Shown one piece after another: positions 35,941 to 46,279 of a DNA stretch of 64,000 bases (its first letter is position 1; each line of letters opens with the position of its first letter). Both the position numbers and the translations under genes were made by a program. The stretch comes from Porodaedalea pini (Eukaryota; Basidiomycota; Agaricomycetes; Hymenochaetales; Hymenochaetaceae), in NCBI GenBank assembly GCA_002794775.1, contig NBAY01000007.1, positions 1,168,649 through 1,232,648 on the forward strand, written 5' to 3'. Below the pieces are notes generated by a model. That model made no database searches, had not been told where the DNA came from, and saw nothing but the letters and a program-made list of their open reading frames with translations.

Positions 35941-38204
35941 GTATCGCGTGCGACTTATGCCTTACTCTAGTACATGTTTATCCACCTTTAACTCATGGTA
36001 TGGTCGCTGATTAGTGTATTTTAGCCTTTCGTCTAAATCTTTCCGTCACTCCACCGTATGACGCCGATTTCGATGGCGATGAGATGAACAAGCAGTATGT
36101 CACTTTTAAGATTAGCCTTACATCTCTTTCTCAGCTCCGTCTAGCGTTCCTGAGAGCGAAGAGACGAGAGCCGAGTTCAGTCAAATTGCATAGGTTGCAA
36201 AGCAGATCATCTCGCCGCAGGTGAACAAACCTGTTATGTGCATCGTACAGGACACGTCGTGCGGTGTCCGGAAATTCACTCTGCGAGATAGCTTCCTCGA
36301 CTGGGTGCAGGTGCAAAACATCCTGCTGTGGGTGCCGGACTGGGACGGCACGATTCCGACGCCGGCGATCTTGAAGCGGAAGCCATTGTGGACGGGCAAA
36401 CAGATTCTTAGCATGACGATTCCTCGCGGAATAAACGTATATCGCTCGCCTGATCCGAAATCTTCGAGCCCCGTTTTCGACGATGGCATGCTCATTGAAA
36501 ACGGCGAGATCATCTTTGGTATCGTGGAGAAAAAGACGTTGGAGCGTCGCAAGGCGGTCTTATCCACGTCGTCTTACGCGAAAAAGGTCTCGAAGCGATT
36601 CGTACACCGTTCACTGGTCTCCAGTAGATCGTTAATCACTGGCTGTTCCACAATGGATTCAGTATAGGCATTGGTGATACGGTCGCGGATAGGAAGACAA
36701 TGGCGTACATCACGGAGCAGATCAAGATGCGGAGGCAGAATGTCGTGCAGGCCATTGAAGATGTATCTAACGACCGTCTGAAAGCTGCACCGGGTATGAC
36801 TATTTGCGAGTCGTTCGAGAGTCGAGTCGGACGCGATCTCAACTTGGCGCGTGACCACTCCGGTCAATACGCAGAGAAGAACCTGAAGGAGGAGAACAAT
36901 GTCAAACAGATGATTGTCGCGGATTCGAAGGGTTCGTTCATTAACATCTCGCAGATGTCCGTCTGTGTTGGTCAGCAGTCCGTTGAAGGGAGGTGAATCC
37001 CGTTTGGCTTCGGACATCGCACACTACCTCACTTTACGAAGGATGACTTCAGCCCAGAGGCGCGCTGTCAAGACGGCCGAGACTGGTTACATTCAGCGTC
37101 GACTTGTAAAGGCACTCGAAGACGTGGCTGTCTGCTACGACGGGACTGTACGAAACTCACTGGGTGACCTGATCCAATTCGTGTATGGCGAGGATGGTAT
37201 GGACGGTGCTTTTATTGAACGGCAAACGATCAAAAACGTTCGGTAGCAATGATCGCGAGTTCGAACATCGCTATCGGGTCGACGTCATTTTTTTTCACTA
37301 GTGTTTTGCAAGTCGGTATCGATGACTCATCCCTCGAGCTCCAGCAAAAACTCGACGAGGAATATGACCGTCTTCATGAGGATCGTAAATTGCTCCGTGA
37401 ATTCATTTTCCCGGGCCGCGACAATTCCACTGCCCACTATCTTCCTGTCAACCTGAACCGTATCGTGCAGAACGCAACGCAGATTTTCCATATCGACCGC
37501 AGAAAACCGAGCGATCTGGAGCCTGTGTACATCATTGAGCAGGTGCAGCAGCTGGCAGACCGCCTGATCGTTGTGCGCGGCGATGATCTTTTAATAAAGG
37601 AGGCTGCCGAGAACGCTTCTGTTGCATTCCGCATGCACCTTCGGGCGACTTTTGCCGCGCGTCCAATCCTAGAGGAGTTCCATCTCAACAGAGAAGCGTT
37701 TGACTGGATCTTGGGCGAGGTGGAGACAAAGTTCAACCAGTCGGTCGCTCATCCGGGCGAGATGTGCGGCACACTCGCTGCCCAGTCGATTGGTGAGCCG
37801 GCGACGCAGATGACACTAAATACCTTCCATTACGCTGGTGTTTTGATTAAAAAGTCACGCTCGGTGTGCCGCATCTTAAAGAAATCATCAACGTCGCCTG
37901 AATATCAAGACTCCGTGTACCTGGACCCAGAAATTGCTGGTGTCGACACGAGGGCCAAGTCGGTGCAAACAGAACTTGCGTACACATTGCTGCGTACCGT
38001 TACAGCGGCGGTCGAGATCTACTACGATCCTGATTCAAGTACCACGATCATTGAGGATAAGCATTCTTCGCCATCTCCGACGAGGAAATTGAGTCGGGTC
38101 TTCATCTTCAGTCGCCATGGCTACTTCATCTTGAGCTCAGTCGCTCGAAGATGCTTGACAGGAAACTTACGATGAACTACGTTGCTGGCCGTATCGCGGA
38201 AAGC
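35941..38204 (+). pseudogene. RPB1 fragment (copy B)
   Basis: The most extensive RPB1 piece. It runs from MPYS, intron, [20 protein letters not shown] (Mg-binding loop; the usual first Asn is Asp) through the bridge-helix region to the trigger loop ([19 protein letters not shown]) and [10 protein letters not shown]. It is broken by TAG at 36191-36193 (Trp expected), a frameshift near 36540, TAG at 36625-36627, TGA at 36994-36996, a deletion of about 90 bp near 37063 and replacement of a short segment by a T-tract near 37290. From 37290 to 38175 the frame is open. It has no CTD. Joined to the CAP-Gly gene at 38204 as in copy A. Confidence 0.9.
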
Positions 38205-38952
38205 TTTGCCATTGCCAAAAATGCCATCTAAGGAAAATATTGACCCTGAAGATCCTCCCAGTACAGGTAGTACATTGACGATTAAAGGGAAGGGGAAGGG
38301 GAAAGGGCGGGTGGATGCCATCATCGCAGACGACAGATCTCTGCGATCGAGCGACACCGGATCAAATACAACTCTCGCTACATTGCGGCACAAGGAATCG
38401 AATGACACCATTACCCTCAATCGAGTACCTGCGGGGGAGACGGTGTCTGCAGGCGAGACGGTCATGCTGCAACCCTGTGGTGCTACATTGGACATCGGCA
38501 TTCCACGTATCATTACTTCAAAGTGGAAGCGGTTCCATGCGTTTGCCCGTTATATCGGCGAGGTTGAGGGTGAGAGCGGGCCATGGGTTGGTGTCGAGGT
38601 GCCCGCGGGCGATGACTGGGCAGACGATCAGCTCGAGGGCCGCCAGTGGAATGACAGCTCATGGGGTGGCGTGCGCTACTTTGACGTCTGGACTTTGGCA
38701 TCGGAATGGGGCGACGACCGATGCATGACCCGCCGGCAACATGTTGATTTGATGAATAACTATGGAACTAGCATTATTAGTGGCTGGAAGGGCACAAAGC
38801 GCGAGGGGGAGCAGCTCAGCATTGACCGCAAGAAGCGTTTCCGTAGCACGTCACCGTCAGTGTCGGACGTGTCGAACGTGGAGTATCGAGGTCTCTTTGT
38901 GAGGCCACAGCAGGTGCTGTATGTTGTAAATGCTGTCGGTTCGGGCTTGTGA
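38205..38952 (+). pseudogene. CAP-Gly domain protein fragment (copy B)
   Basis: Open to its natural stop (TGA 38950-38952): [15 protein letters not shown], Lys/Gly-rich stretch, CAP-Gly core (RYIGEVEGESGPWVGVEV...LEGRQWNDSSWGGVRYFDV) and a C-terminal extension ending QQVLYVVNAVGSGL. It is better preserved than copy A, with an extra PAGETV repeat. It could be translated only as part of the RPB1 fusion frame or from an internal Met (38182 or 38221). Confidence 0.7.
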
Positions 38953-39324
38953 ATCTTGGAACATATTTAAGTTCAGATTCCTGCTCCTTTTCTTTTTCTT
39001 TCTTTCTTTCTTTTACCCTACTCCCATGTTTAGTCACTCCTTGCTCTGGGCAGATGCCCTCATCACCGAAATCACTTGTTGGCATGTTCATTCATATTCC
39101 TCTCTTATCTACTCAATCAGATTGCTCTGGATTCTCGAATTGCACCTTTTGGAGAATTTTTTAATCAGGTTTTGAATGCTGTCGGTTTTTTAGTTAGTAC
39201 ATTTGTGTTCAGTTTCTGTACAAACAGCATTCTTGTGCCTCATGCAATAAGTTAGAAGTCATTTTGGAGTATGTTAGCACACAGATGAGTTGTACAGATG
39301 AGTTGTGCATTGCATTTCAATTGG

Positions 39325-39504
39325 ACTTGAGGTAGTGGGCCATTGGGATGGCAAGCTACGATTACTGTTTTCTGTATCTTTCATTTTATATGAGAAGACT
39401 AAAGCTTGAAAGTTATACTAAAACATTATTCTCATTAGTGAATTATTTACTATTCAGTAAACAGTAATCGTAGCTTGCCATCTCAATGGCCCACTACCTC
39501 AAGT
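39325..39504. mobile_element. 180-bp MITE, copy 2
   Basis: Same 180-bp length and same + strand orientation as copy 1 (6878-7057), with differences at only a modest number of sites. It lies in the ninth exon of the gene on the - strand and supplies that gene's stop codon (TGA at 39501-39499). The gene-fragment blocks next to the two MITEs are in opposite orientations, so the two insertions look independent. Confidence 0.85.
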
Positions 39505-42500
39505 GACATCGCCGCCAGCCAACCTCTCCTCAGATAAACTGCAATGGACAAGCTTAACATATGAGAAAACCGGCCCCGATGAAAAGTGGAGCTCACCGGA
39601 TAGCTGTTTCGACTCGCCGTACAAACTTCCGATCCATTGTGCGAGTCGATCTGAAGAACTCTTCCGCGACAGGAGATGGGCCAAAGAGAATCGACAAGGC
39701 TCGCTCGTTCAAGAGTGTACAGACTACAACACCTACCATGTGGAAGCCTAAATCACCCAAGCGCATGGCCTACAAAGGACTCAGCACCGTTTGATTTTCT
39801 TTGGACAATTCAGCTTACTTACAGTTTTGTTCATATTGTCGATGAGCGGCTTAATGGCCGATATAGGGTTCCTATGATCCTCCAAAGCCGCAAGGGAGGT
39901 AGCTTGCAAATGAGCAAACTCCTTTTCAAAAAGCACACGGCGATCCGCTTCTTCGCCATGCGTATCACATACTTCCTTATAAGCAGAACGTGTAAGAGCA
40001 AGTCTCTCTTTCGCATTAACTAGATGTTTCCCCGTCAGCTCATTTTCGATCCGTTATATTGATCACTCACGCTTCTTGAAATCATCATCGTTTTCCCTCT
40101 CTCTGGCGTAGAGGCTTTGGAATGCGTTCCAAGAATTTTCACTGCGGAGCTCCTTTCCAACCCCAAGTTTCGACCTTACATAACTCCTAAGCCGACCAGG
40201 ATGAACACCCTCCTCAGCTTCGATCTTCGAGACGCCCCGTAGAAAATCGCCAATAAGCTCATCCAGCCTCTCATGTATCCTCTCAGGAAGTCGTCCACGT
40301 TTTGCACTCGGCCTTTTGTCTTCTGCATTGCCATCACTGACTCCCGCATACTGGGATGCGTCGCCCTGCTTTCCATTGTCTTTCATCTTATTACGAGCGA
40401 TCGAATTTGTGCGGTAATGACCTACAGCAGAGTTAGATATCGCCGAGCTATATGCTTGAGCAGACTAACCTTTCTTGCGACGTGTATTAGGAGTGCGAGC
40501 CTCGCCATCAACTTCAGGAAGAGCTTCAGCCTCAAGAATGTAATCTTCATCGGCTTCCTCCTCTTCGTCCGATGAAGAGCGGCGCTTGCGTCGTGCCTTA
40601 TCCTTGGTTCTAGTTGTATGGTAGTCTTAACCCGAGCTGTCGTTGGACTGGTCGACATCGTCGCCGTCCTCATCCTCATCAGATCCGCCATCGGACTCGC
40701 TAGCGACCCCGTCCACATTGTCCATGTCGGACCGACCAGACTCGCCATCGATATCGCTGTCGGGATCGTCCTGATGCTCATGCTCATCGTGGTCAGACTT
40801 GACAAAGACCTTGGGATAATATGCCAACAACTCCTCAGCCGTGAAATTCGTAAGGTTCAGTACCATGCATTGACACCAACATCCTAGCGGGATCCCCACG
40901 TACTGCCCATCGTCGTTGTAATAGTGCGGTGCACATTGGAGTAATCGCTTCCGGTTCTTGCAGTTTCTGAAGACTATCGCCTGCATCTCATTGGGACTGA
41001 TGTATGTCACGCCAGGCGGAACAACTTCATTTGGATCGACATAGTCGTCCATCAGCGGGAGCTTCTTCCTCTCGACATGATCGAGGTTTATAGGAAGCGG
41101 CCATGGCTTCTCTGCTTTCAATGGTATGGACTTAGCGTAGTCAGGCTGGACGTGTCTGACGAAAAACCGGGGATAGTAATGAAAGACCAACTCGAGCCTA
41201 TTAATCGAATTGCTGACTTTGTCCTTGTCATGCCGCAGATGTTTGAGCACCTCTGTCAACTTCATGCAAAAGAAGCTTCTGTCCCCATAGTAATAACGCC
41301 CTGCAAGTCTCATCAGCTCCTTCTGATTTCTGCACCCCCTAATTCTCATAAGTTCCACCTCCGAAGGACCAACATATGTCCAATACGGCTTCTGATCTTT
41401 GTCCTGTTCGGTAGGCGTGTCAGACAAGCCGTCCTGGCTGGTAGGAGTGTCAGATAAGTCGACTTTGCCGCACTGCTTCAGAAAAAAGCCAGGGTAATAG
41501 TCGAGTAGAGACTCAAGGTCTACGAAGCCACCTTCCTTTCCTAGGAAGTCATCCTTCGTATAACCGACGTAATGGCCATACTTGTCAAAGCACTGCGCAA
41601 AATCAGCCCTAAATTCTTCGCGAGTCTGGCAGCCGGAAGCAGCGAATGATTCATCTTCCGTTGGGCCCACATATATATAACCGGGAACCTCATAGTCCTT
41701 GACCTCGTGGCCATCGCCACACACTCGACCCTTCTTCTTTCCATTACTTCCACCATTGTCTTGGGCGCCCACAGCCTCGGCGGGACAAGCTTCTTTGACT
41801 TGATTGCGGAACTCTCGAACTTCTTGCTTGAGCACGGACTGGCCCGCAGCAGCCTTGGATTGCTGATCTTTTCCTTTGTTCGCTCCTTTAGCCGGAACCG
41901 AAGGGGCCGTCAAAGTCAAATGGGACATAGTCGAGATCGGGACGCATAAGAACGGGTGTTCAAGATGGCTCTGGCTGCGTTCAGATGCTTTGGAGGGAAA
42001 GCCGGCCATGAGCGCTGCTCGCGTGTTAATAGCAATGTTGGTGGCGTTCATATTTTTCAGCAAGAACTGTTCGCGGCGCAATGACCCTTGCCGAACCAAG
42101 GCCTTCGCCTTCTCCTTCTCCTCAGCTGTTCTTGCACGCGGACCATACACTGGCTTCGGCTTGATCGTGCTGGCCTTCTAGAGTAACGTCGTAAGAGAGG
42201 AGCTTATTAGTGATAATGGAACGTACTGATGTCAGATTCTCATTAACTGAAGCTTGTACACTTCCGTTCACATCGGCTACTTGGACTTGTGCCTTCGTAC
42301 CATTTGCAGGTGGCGGCCCAATACTTGTGATCACCTGCGTGTGTCCATCGGCAATCTCCTGTGTTATGAGCCTTGCATTCTTTTTTTCCAGGGCGCGCGG
42401 GCTCGCAGATGGACGTGCAGACTCTCCCAGATGGACTTGAGCTCCTACAGGTAGAAACGTACTGTCATTGTCCGCCTGCGGGCCCACGGATGTCTCGTTC

Positions 42501-42989
42501 GTCGGCCCACGCTTGACACCCTTAAGTGTCGGATCACTCGCATGTGCAGAGTAAGGAACAGGCTCCCTTGAGACTATCGCCTGAACTGATGCGACCAGGT
42601 TGTTCGCTGCACTGTTTGCGCTCGTTGACTTCGGAATGATCGAGCCTGCATTAGTGTCCTGCTAAAATGAGCTTCGTAAGAGGCAAAGTCGGAACGGCAA
42701 GAGATAACGAGACATACCAAATTCGCCTTATTCTTCCCCGAAGAACTGATGCTGTTCGCCGTTTCTGTAGCAGACCCATTTTTCTGTTCAAGACAAGCTT
42801 AGGAATACTTTAGCAAAAAAGCTTTGTAAATCACACCTTTCCCCTGGTGCGTCTACCGTGTGGTTTCCCAACTGGTCCTTCGCCAGTGACAGGCGGAGGT
42901 TGTATACCTGCTATTTTTCAGCACTCAACCTCATTGTCTATCTGCCAAACGGACATACCTTCTTTTCTATACTGACTGCGAGTAAACAT
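39499..42989 (-). pseudogene. Nine-exon gene with three copies of an unassigned domain
   Basis: Exons (-): 42989-42959, 42907-42837, 42783-42718, 42661-42227, 42177-40470, 40421-40071, 40019-39823, 39769-39597 and 39538 to the MITE. All junctions keep frame and have good splice sites. Three repeats share a Y(I/V)xPxE start, a Cys about 13 residues on, a YYxxDGxYVG-like middle and an LxxYYPxFF(V/L)K end, at about 41679-41473, 41385-41152 and 41010-40795. An acidic tail is followed by an in-frame TAA (40629-40627). The same frame then continues with a basic region, ERIHERLDELIGDFLRGVSK and NSWNAFQSLYARE, a block I associate with a repeated, TE-like Agaricomycete family. No function is known to me. 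Either the TAA is a nonsense mutation or two genes abut. Confidence 0.6.
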
Positions 42990-43378
42990 GAGCTTTGATT
43001 TGAGAGTGAAAACTAGATGGTAGTTAGCGTCAACGTCTGTACTGATAGGCAGTTGTAGACTACCAAATATTTGCGAACTCAGACTTCCGTAATGTTATTG
43101 TTCGGCCGGGCCGATTTTATGCCATCTCCATAGTCATATCCTTAGCGTTCGGCCCTTCCTCCAAGCGTCTCCCAGAAGAATGTTCTACACGCTGAAACAG
43201 TTTAACCATCGCGTAGGTATTTGAAAACTATTGGGACGCGCAAGGGAAACTCCGTACGGAAGGTACATTGATTTGTAGCTAGTGAACTAAATTTTGAGAA
43301 AAGCCAATGAACGTTCATCATCCATGGATTCTGTACTTCTGCGCACTCCTGTCTGAGCATAGCATTCCGGATCATACT
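42990..43378. other. Intergenic, no gene seen
   Basis: Promoter side of the nine-exon gene and flank of the Gypsy-A LTR. No gene, repeat or motif that I can support. Confidence 0.5.
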
Positions 43379-43814
43379 TGTCAGCGACGGACTACGGGTA
43401 CACAAGGGGTAGCCGGGTCACGCGGAACTCAGTCAGAGGAGGAGGGAGAAGAGAGAGAGAACGGTGAGCCAGGGGAACTGACACAGCGCAGAGGTAGGGG
43501 GACAGCTTCTGGACGTAGCCAGGTAGAATTGACCAGGTCGAAACTAAGGGATAAGTACAGGAGGACTACCTACTTATATACCCTGCAGCGGCTGCGCACG
43601 GACCAGGGAATTAGCTACTACATAAAGATAGATGAAAGAATGTCGTGGAACTTTGTAGAACAATAGCGTCATAGTATCAGTCAGCGAATAATGACAGTGT
43701 GAGAAAGGGGCGTAATGGATATGAGTAAGTCGAAATAGGTGTAATTAGTAATGAGTGGATAAGATATGATAAGATAAGATAAGAGAATAAAATAATTAAA
43801 AAGCATCCATGACA
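43379..43814 (-). repeat. Gypsy-A 3' LTR
   Basis: 436 bp on the - strand from TGTCATGGATGC (43814) to CGCTGACA (43379), with terminal inverted TGTCA/TGACA. It is preceded by the polypurine tract AAGGGGAGGGTCA and contains GGGTATATAAG. The end is inferred from the inverted termini because the partner LTR lies beyond the truncation. Confidence 0.75.
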
Positions 43815-43826
43815 TGACCCTCCCCT

Positions 43827-45001
43827 TCAAGGCGAGCGTCCTGATCGCCCTTGTTCCCTACCCTGGAACTTACCGGCCCACCACTGTGCCACTCCTTCCT
43901 GTCTCTCAGGCTCCGTCATTTCAAATACGGGTCGGAACTTCAGCTGTGACATCTCTAGGGTGTTGAGGGCGCGAGGAGCACTGGGAGTCGATTTATGAAA
44001 TTCATCAATGGCTTTTTGAGAGTTCATCAAATTCTCAATTGGCTCCCAGGTGCGTTCTTCGTTCGGATACCCTTTCCAATGTACGAGGTATTTGAGCTTC
44101 CCTCGCACAAGTTTGGAGTTGACAACCTTTTCGACCTCATATTCCGGCACATCATCAATGATCTCAGGTGGGGGTGGAGGATCTTGCTTTTGCAACGTAT
44201 ACTGCGGCTCGTGGTATGGGGAGAGGAGCACTTCATTGAAAACCGGATAGACTTTTTTCCATGTACGTGGAAGTTTAAGCCTATATGCTGACGTGCCGAT
44301 TTTCTTTTCGACGATGAAAGGCCCATAGCGTTTATCTCCCAGCTTCTTCATAGGACGATCTGTCTTTAAGTGAGTTCCTTCGAGCATGACCTTATCCCCA
44401 GGTTTATACTTGATGGATTTTCCCTTCATCCTGTCATAGAAGCGCTTCATGGTTTCGGCCGCATGCTTTAACGCCAATTCGGTTTCCTCCCTGATCTTGG
44501 CCATCCGGTCGGCAAACTGCTTGGTGGACTCATTGGTCGATTCACGTCTAGGATTCGTGCCCTTATATGGGTGTCTCCCATGGTTGACGAAAAAGGGTGA
44601 CGCTCCTGTCGACATTTGTTCTTTGTCATTATATGCGAATTTCGCTAGCGCAAGCCATTCCGCCCAGTCCGACTGATGATGGTTAACAAAGAGACGAAGG
44701 TACTGTTCAATCTCTTGGTTTATCCGTTCTGTCTGACCATCCGTCTGTGGGTGATATGCCGTTGACGGGTTTCCCTCGATGCCCAGTAACCGGTATAGTT
44801 CGTTCATGAATTTGGACTCGAACTGTGATCCTCTGTCATGAATAAACTTGCGCGGTATGCCGTGTAGCCTGAAGACATGATCCCGGTAGAGTCTCGCCAT
44901 TCCTTCCGACGTTATGCTCACAGAGGTAGGGATCGCATGCACCTGTTTACTGAACCTGTCAACGAAGACACAGATTGCGTTATGCCCATTGAACTCGGGT
45001 A
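43827..45001 (-). pseudogene. Gypsy-A integrase (C-terminal two-thirds) and chromodomain
   Basis: Integrase core from PEFNGHNAICVFVDRFSKQV through DRGSQFESKFMNELY and NPSTAYHPQTDGQTERINQE (DDE residues present). Then the YGPFIVEKKIGTSAYRLKLP module and a chromodomain (LKYLVHWKGYPNEERTWEP). It ends GRSGRSP at 43827. The open frame starts artificially inside the copia LTR, and the natural upstream part is at 61645. Confidence 0.95.
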
Positions 45002-45006
45002 GTTCG

Positions 45007-45292
45007 TGTTGGAAGTGTGATTCTGACACTTATTTTATGTTTTCCATGCTTTTCTTGATTTATTCCCACGCCTCTGTTCGCACATGTGCGCGCATGTGCG
45101 AACATCACGTGATTTTTGTCTTATGTAATATTAGCTTCAAAGCGGCTGAGACAATGTATGAGTGTCCCTATCTGTTGCACTCATCCATTGGACTCAGGTA
45201 TGCACTTGTATATTAATATATATCTATCTGTTGCACTCATCCATTGGACTCAGGTGTGAAGTGTGACCCCTTTTGGTTCACTGCTGCTAATA
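45007..45292 (+). repeat. copia 5' LTR
   Basis: 286 bp. It contains a 56-bp expansion relative to the 3' LTR: the segment ATCTGTTGCACTCATCCATT and onward is repeated, with an AT-rich spacer. It also carries the palindromes described separately. Confidence 0.95.
45077..45113. promoter_or_regulatory. Palindromic cluster in the copia LTR
   Basis: TTCGCACATG-TGCGCG-CATGTGCGAA is an inverted repeat with perfect 10-bp arms (45077-45102). It is followed by ATCACGTGAT (45104-45113), a perfect palindrome holding an E-box CACGTG. In the 3' LTR one arm has a C-to-T change. A transcription-factor binding role is inferred. Confidence 0.5.
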
Positions 45293-45309
45293 GGTTATGA
45301 GCCTTGCGC
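45293..45309 (+). promoter_or_regulatory. copia primer-binding site, internal initiator-tRNA-Met type
   Basis: GGTTATGAGCCTTGCGC directly follows the 5' LTR. It is complementary, with one G:U-type difference, to the anticodon stem-loop region of eukaryotic initiator tRNA-Met (GCGCAGGGCTCATAACC). Priming from a cleaved half tRNA is known for Drosophila copia and yeast Ty5. Confidence 0.75.
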
Positions 45310-46279
45310 TCTAACTTCGCACACTGGTTCTGGACTTCGAGAAGCACCCCCTGCTTCAATTATAGACTGATCGGACCTGATCTGCACACCCTACACACAG
45401 TGTTTCGCCAATTGCAACGTTCCTGGTGGTTGGATTGAGCTGGATCTTTGTTGATTGGAAAATCGGTGTGTCTGCCGCGTCTCTGCCAAGTTTCGTGCCA
45501 CCACATCCACTTCCCATTGCACTACACTGCATTCATTCACCACCTGCATCCAAAACCTCTCTATCACCCATCACTCGATATTGGCTTGACTGTTCGCACT
45601 ATACCTTGGCACATTGTTGGGGTTACGTGTGATCTACGTTTGTGCCAACTTACATCGATATTCGACTCGATTTGAGTGTGCTGCAACGTTTTACTGAGCA
45701 ACCACTCTTATTACACTCTGCACTTTGCTGCATCGCGTGGATATCGCATTTTCTGCGGAACCCTTGGTCCGATTCTCTCGAAACTTCGTCTGCGTGCTCG
45801 TGTTCACGCCTCCTCAGTGTGTGTTGATTTGCATTGCAATCGCACCACTCGTTCTCCCTCAGTGTCCCATTTTGCACGGTTACCAGCTCTGGTGTGAGTT
45901 GATTAAGGCCCATTTCACCCCATTCTGTTGTTGTTGGATCAGACTAGCCTATCGTCTGTGAAGCTTGACTGCTCAGCCTTAGTTCGCTGATTGTGACGCT
46001 CTTTTGAGTGTCACTTAAGCCTAGAGCCTCTCTCAGTCAGCGGTGCCTGCGGGGTCTTAGCAGACCAACAGACCAGCACTGTCTTGCGGCGACTCTGTGT
46101 ATACTTCGACGTTTTGAGTGTCTGGTAACCTTCATTGGCTTGCATTGAACTGTCATCTGTAATCGTGTCATTGTGGTCTGTACACACTTTCCTTCACTGT
46201 GCCCCACTCACACATCCAATTCCTCCCAAACATCACACACACATCGTACCCATCGTCCCCTACCTGCCTGTGAAACGTC
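45310..46279 (+). other. copia untranslated leader
   Basis: About 970 bp between the primer-binding site and the Gag start, without a supported gene. It is rich in C/T and TTG stretches. Packaging signals would be expected here, but I cannot identify them. Confidence 0.6.

Larger units (their letters stand above)
33953..39324 (+). mobile_element. Gene-fragment-carrying element, copy B
   Basis: Terminal segment, BTB gene, Ser/Arg-rich fragment, RPB1, CAP-Gly gene and its 3' flank, all + strand. It starts inside the hypothetical gene (GCAAGT|GTTACG). The 3' flank matches copy A up to TTAGTTAGTAC, then continues about 115 bp to the MITE. The true 3' end of the element is not defined by the sequence. 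Confidence 0.6.

Noticed and set aside
43995..44291. + strand frames within Gypsy-A integrase
   Set aside because: They are shadows of the intact - strand integrase/chromodomain frame.
45310..46279. Small frames in the copia leader as a separate gene
   Set aside because: Short, without motifs, and located where an untranslated leader is expected.
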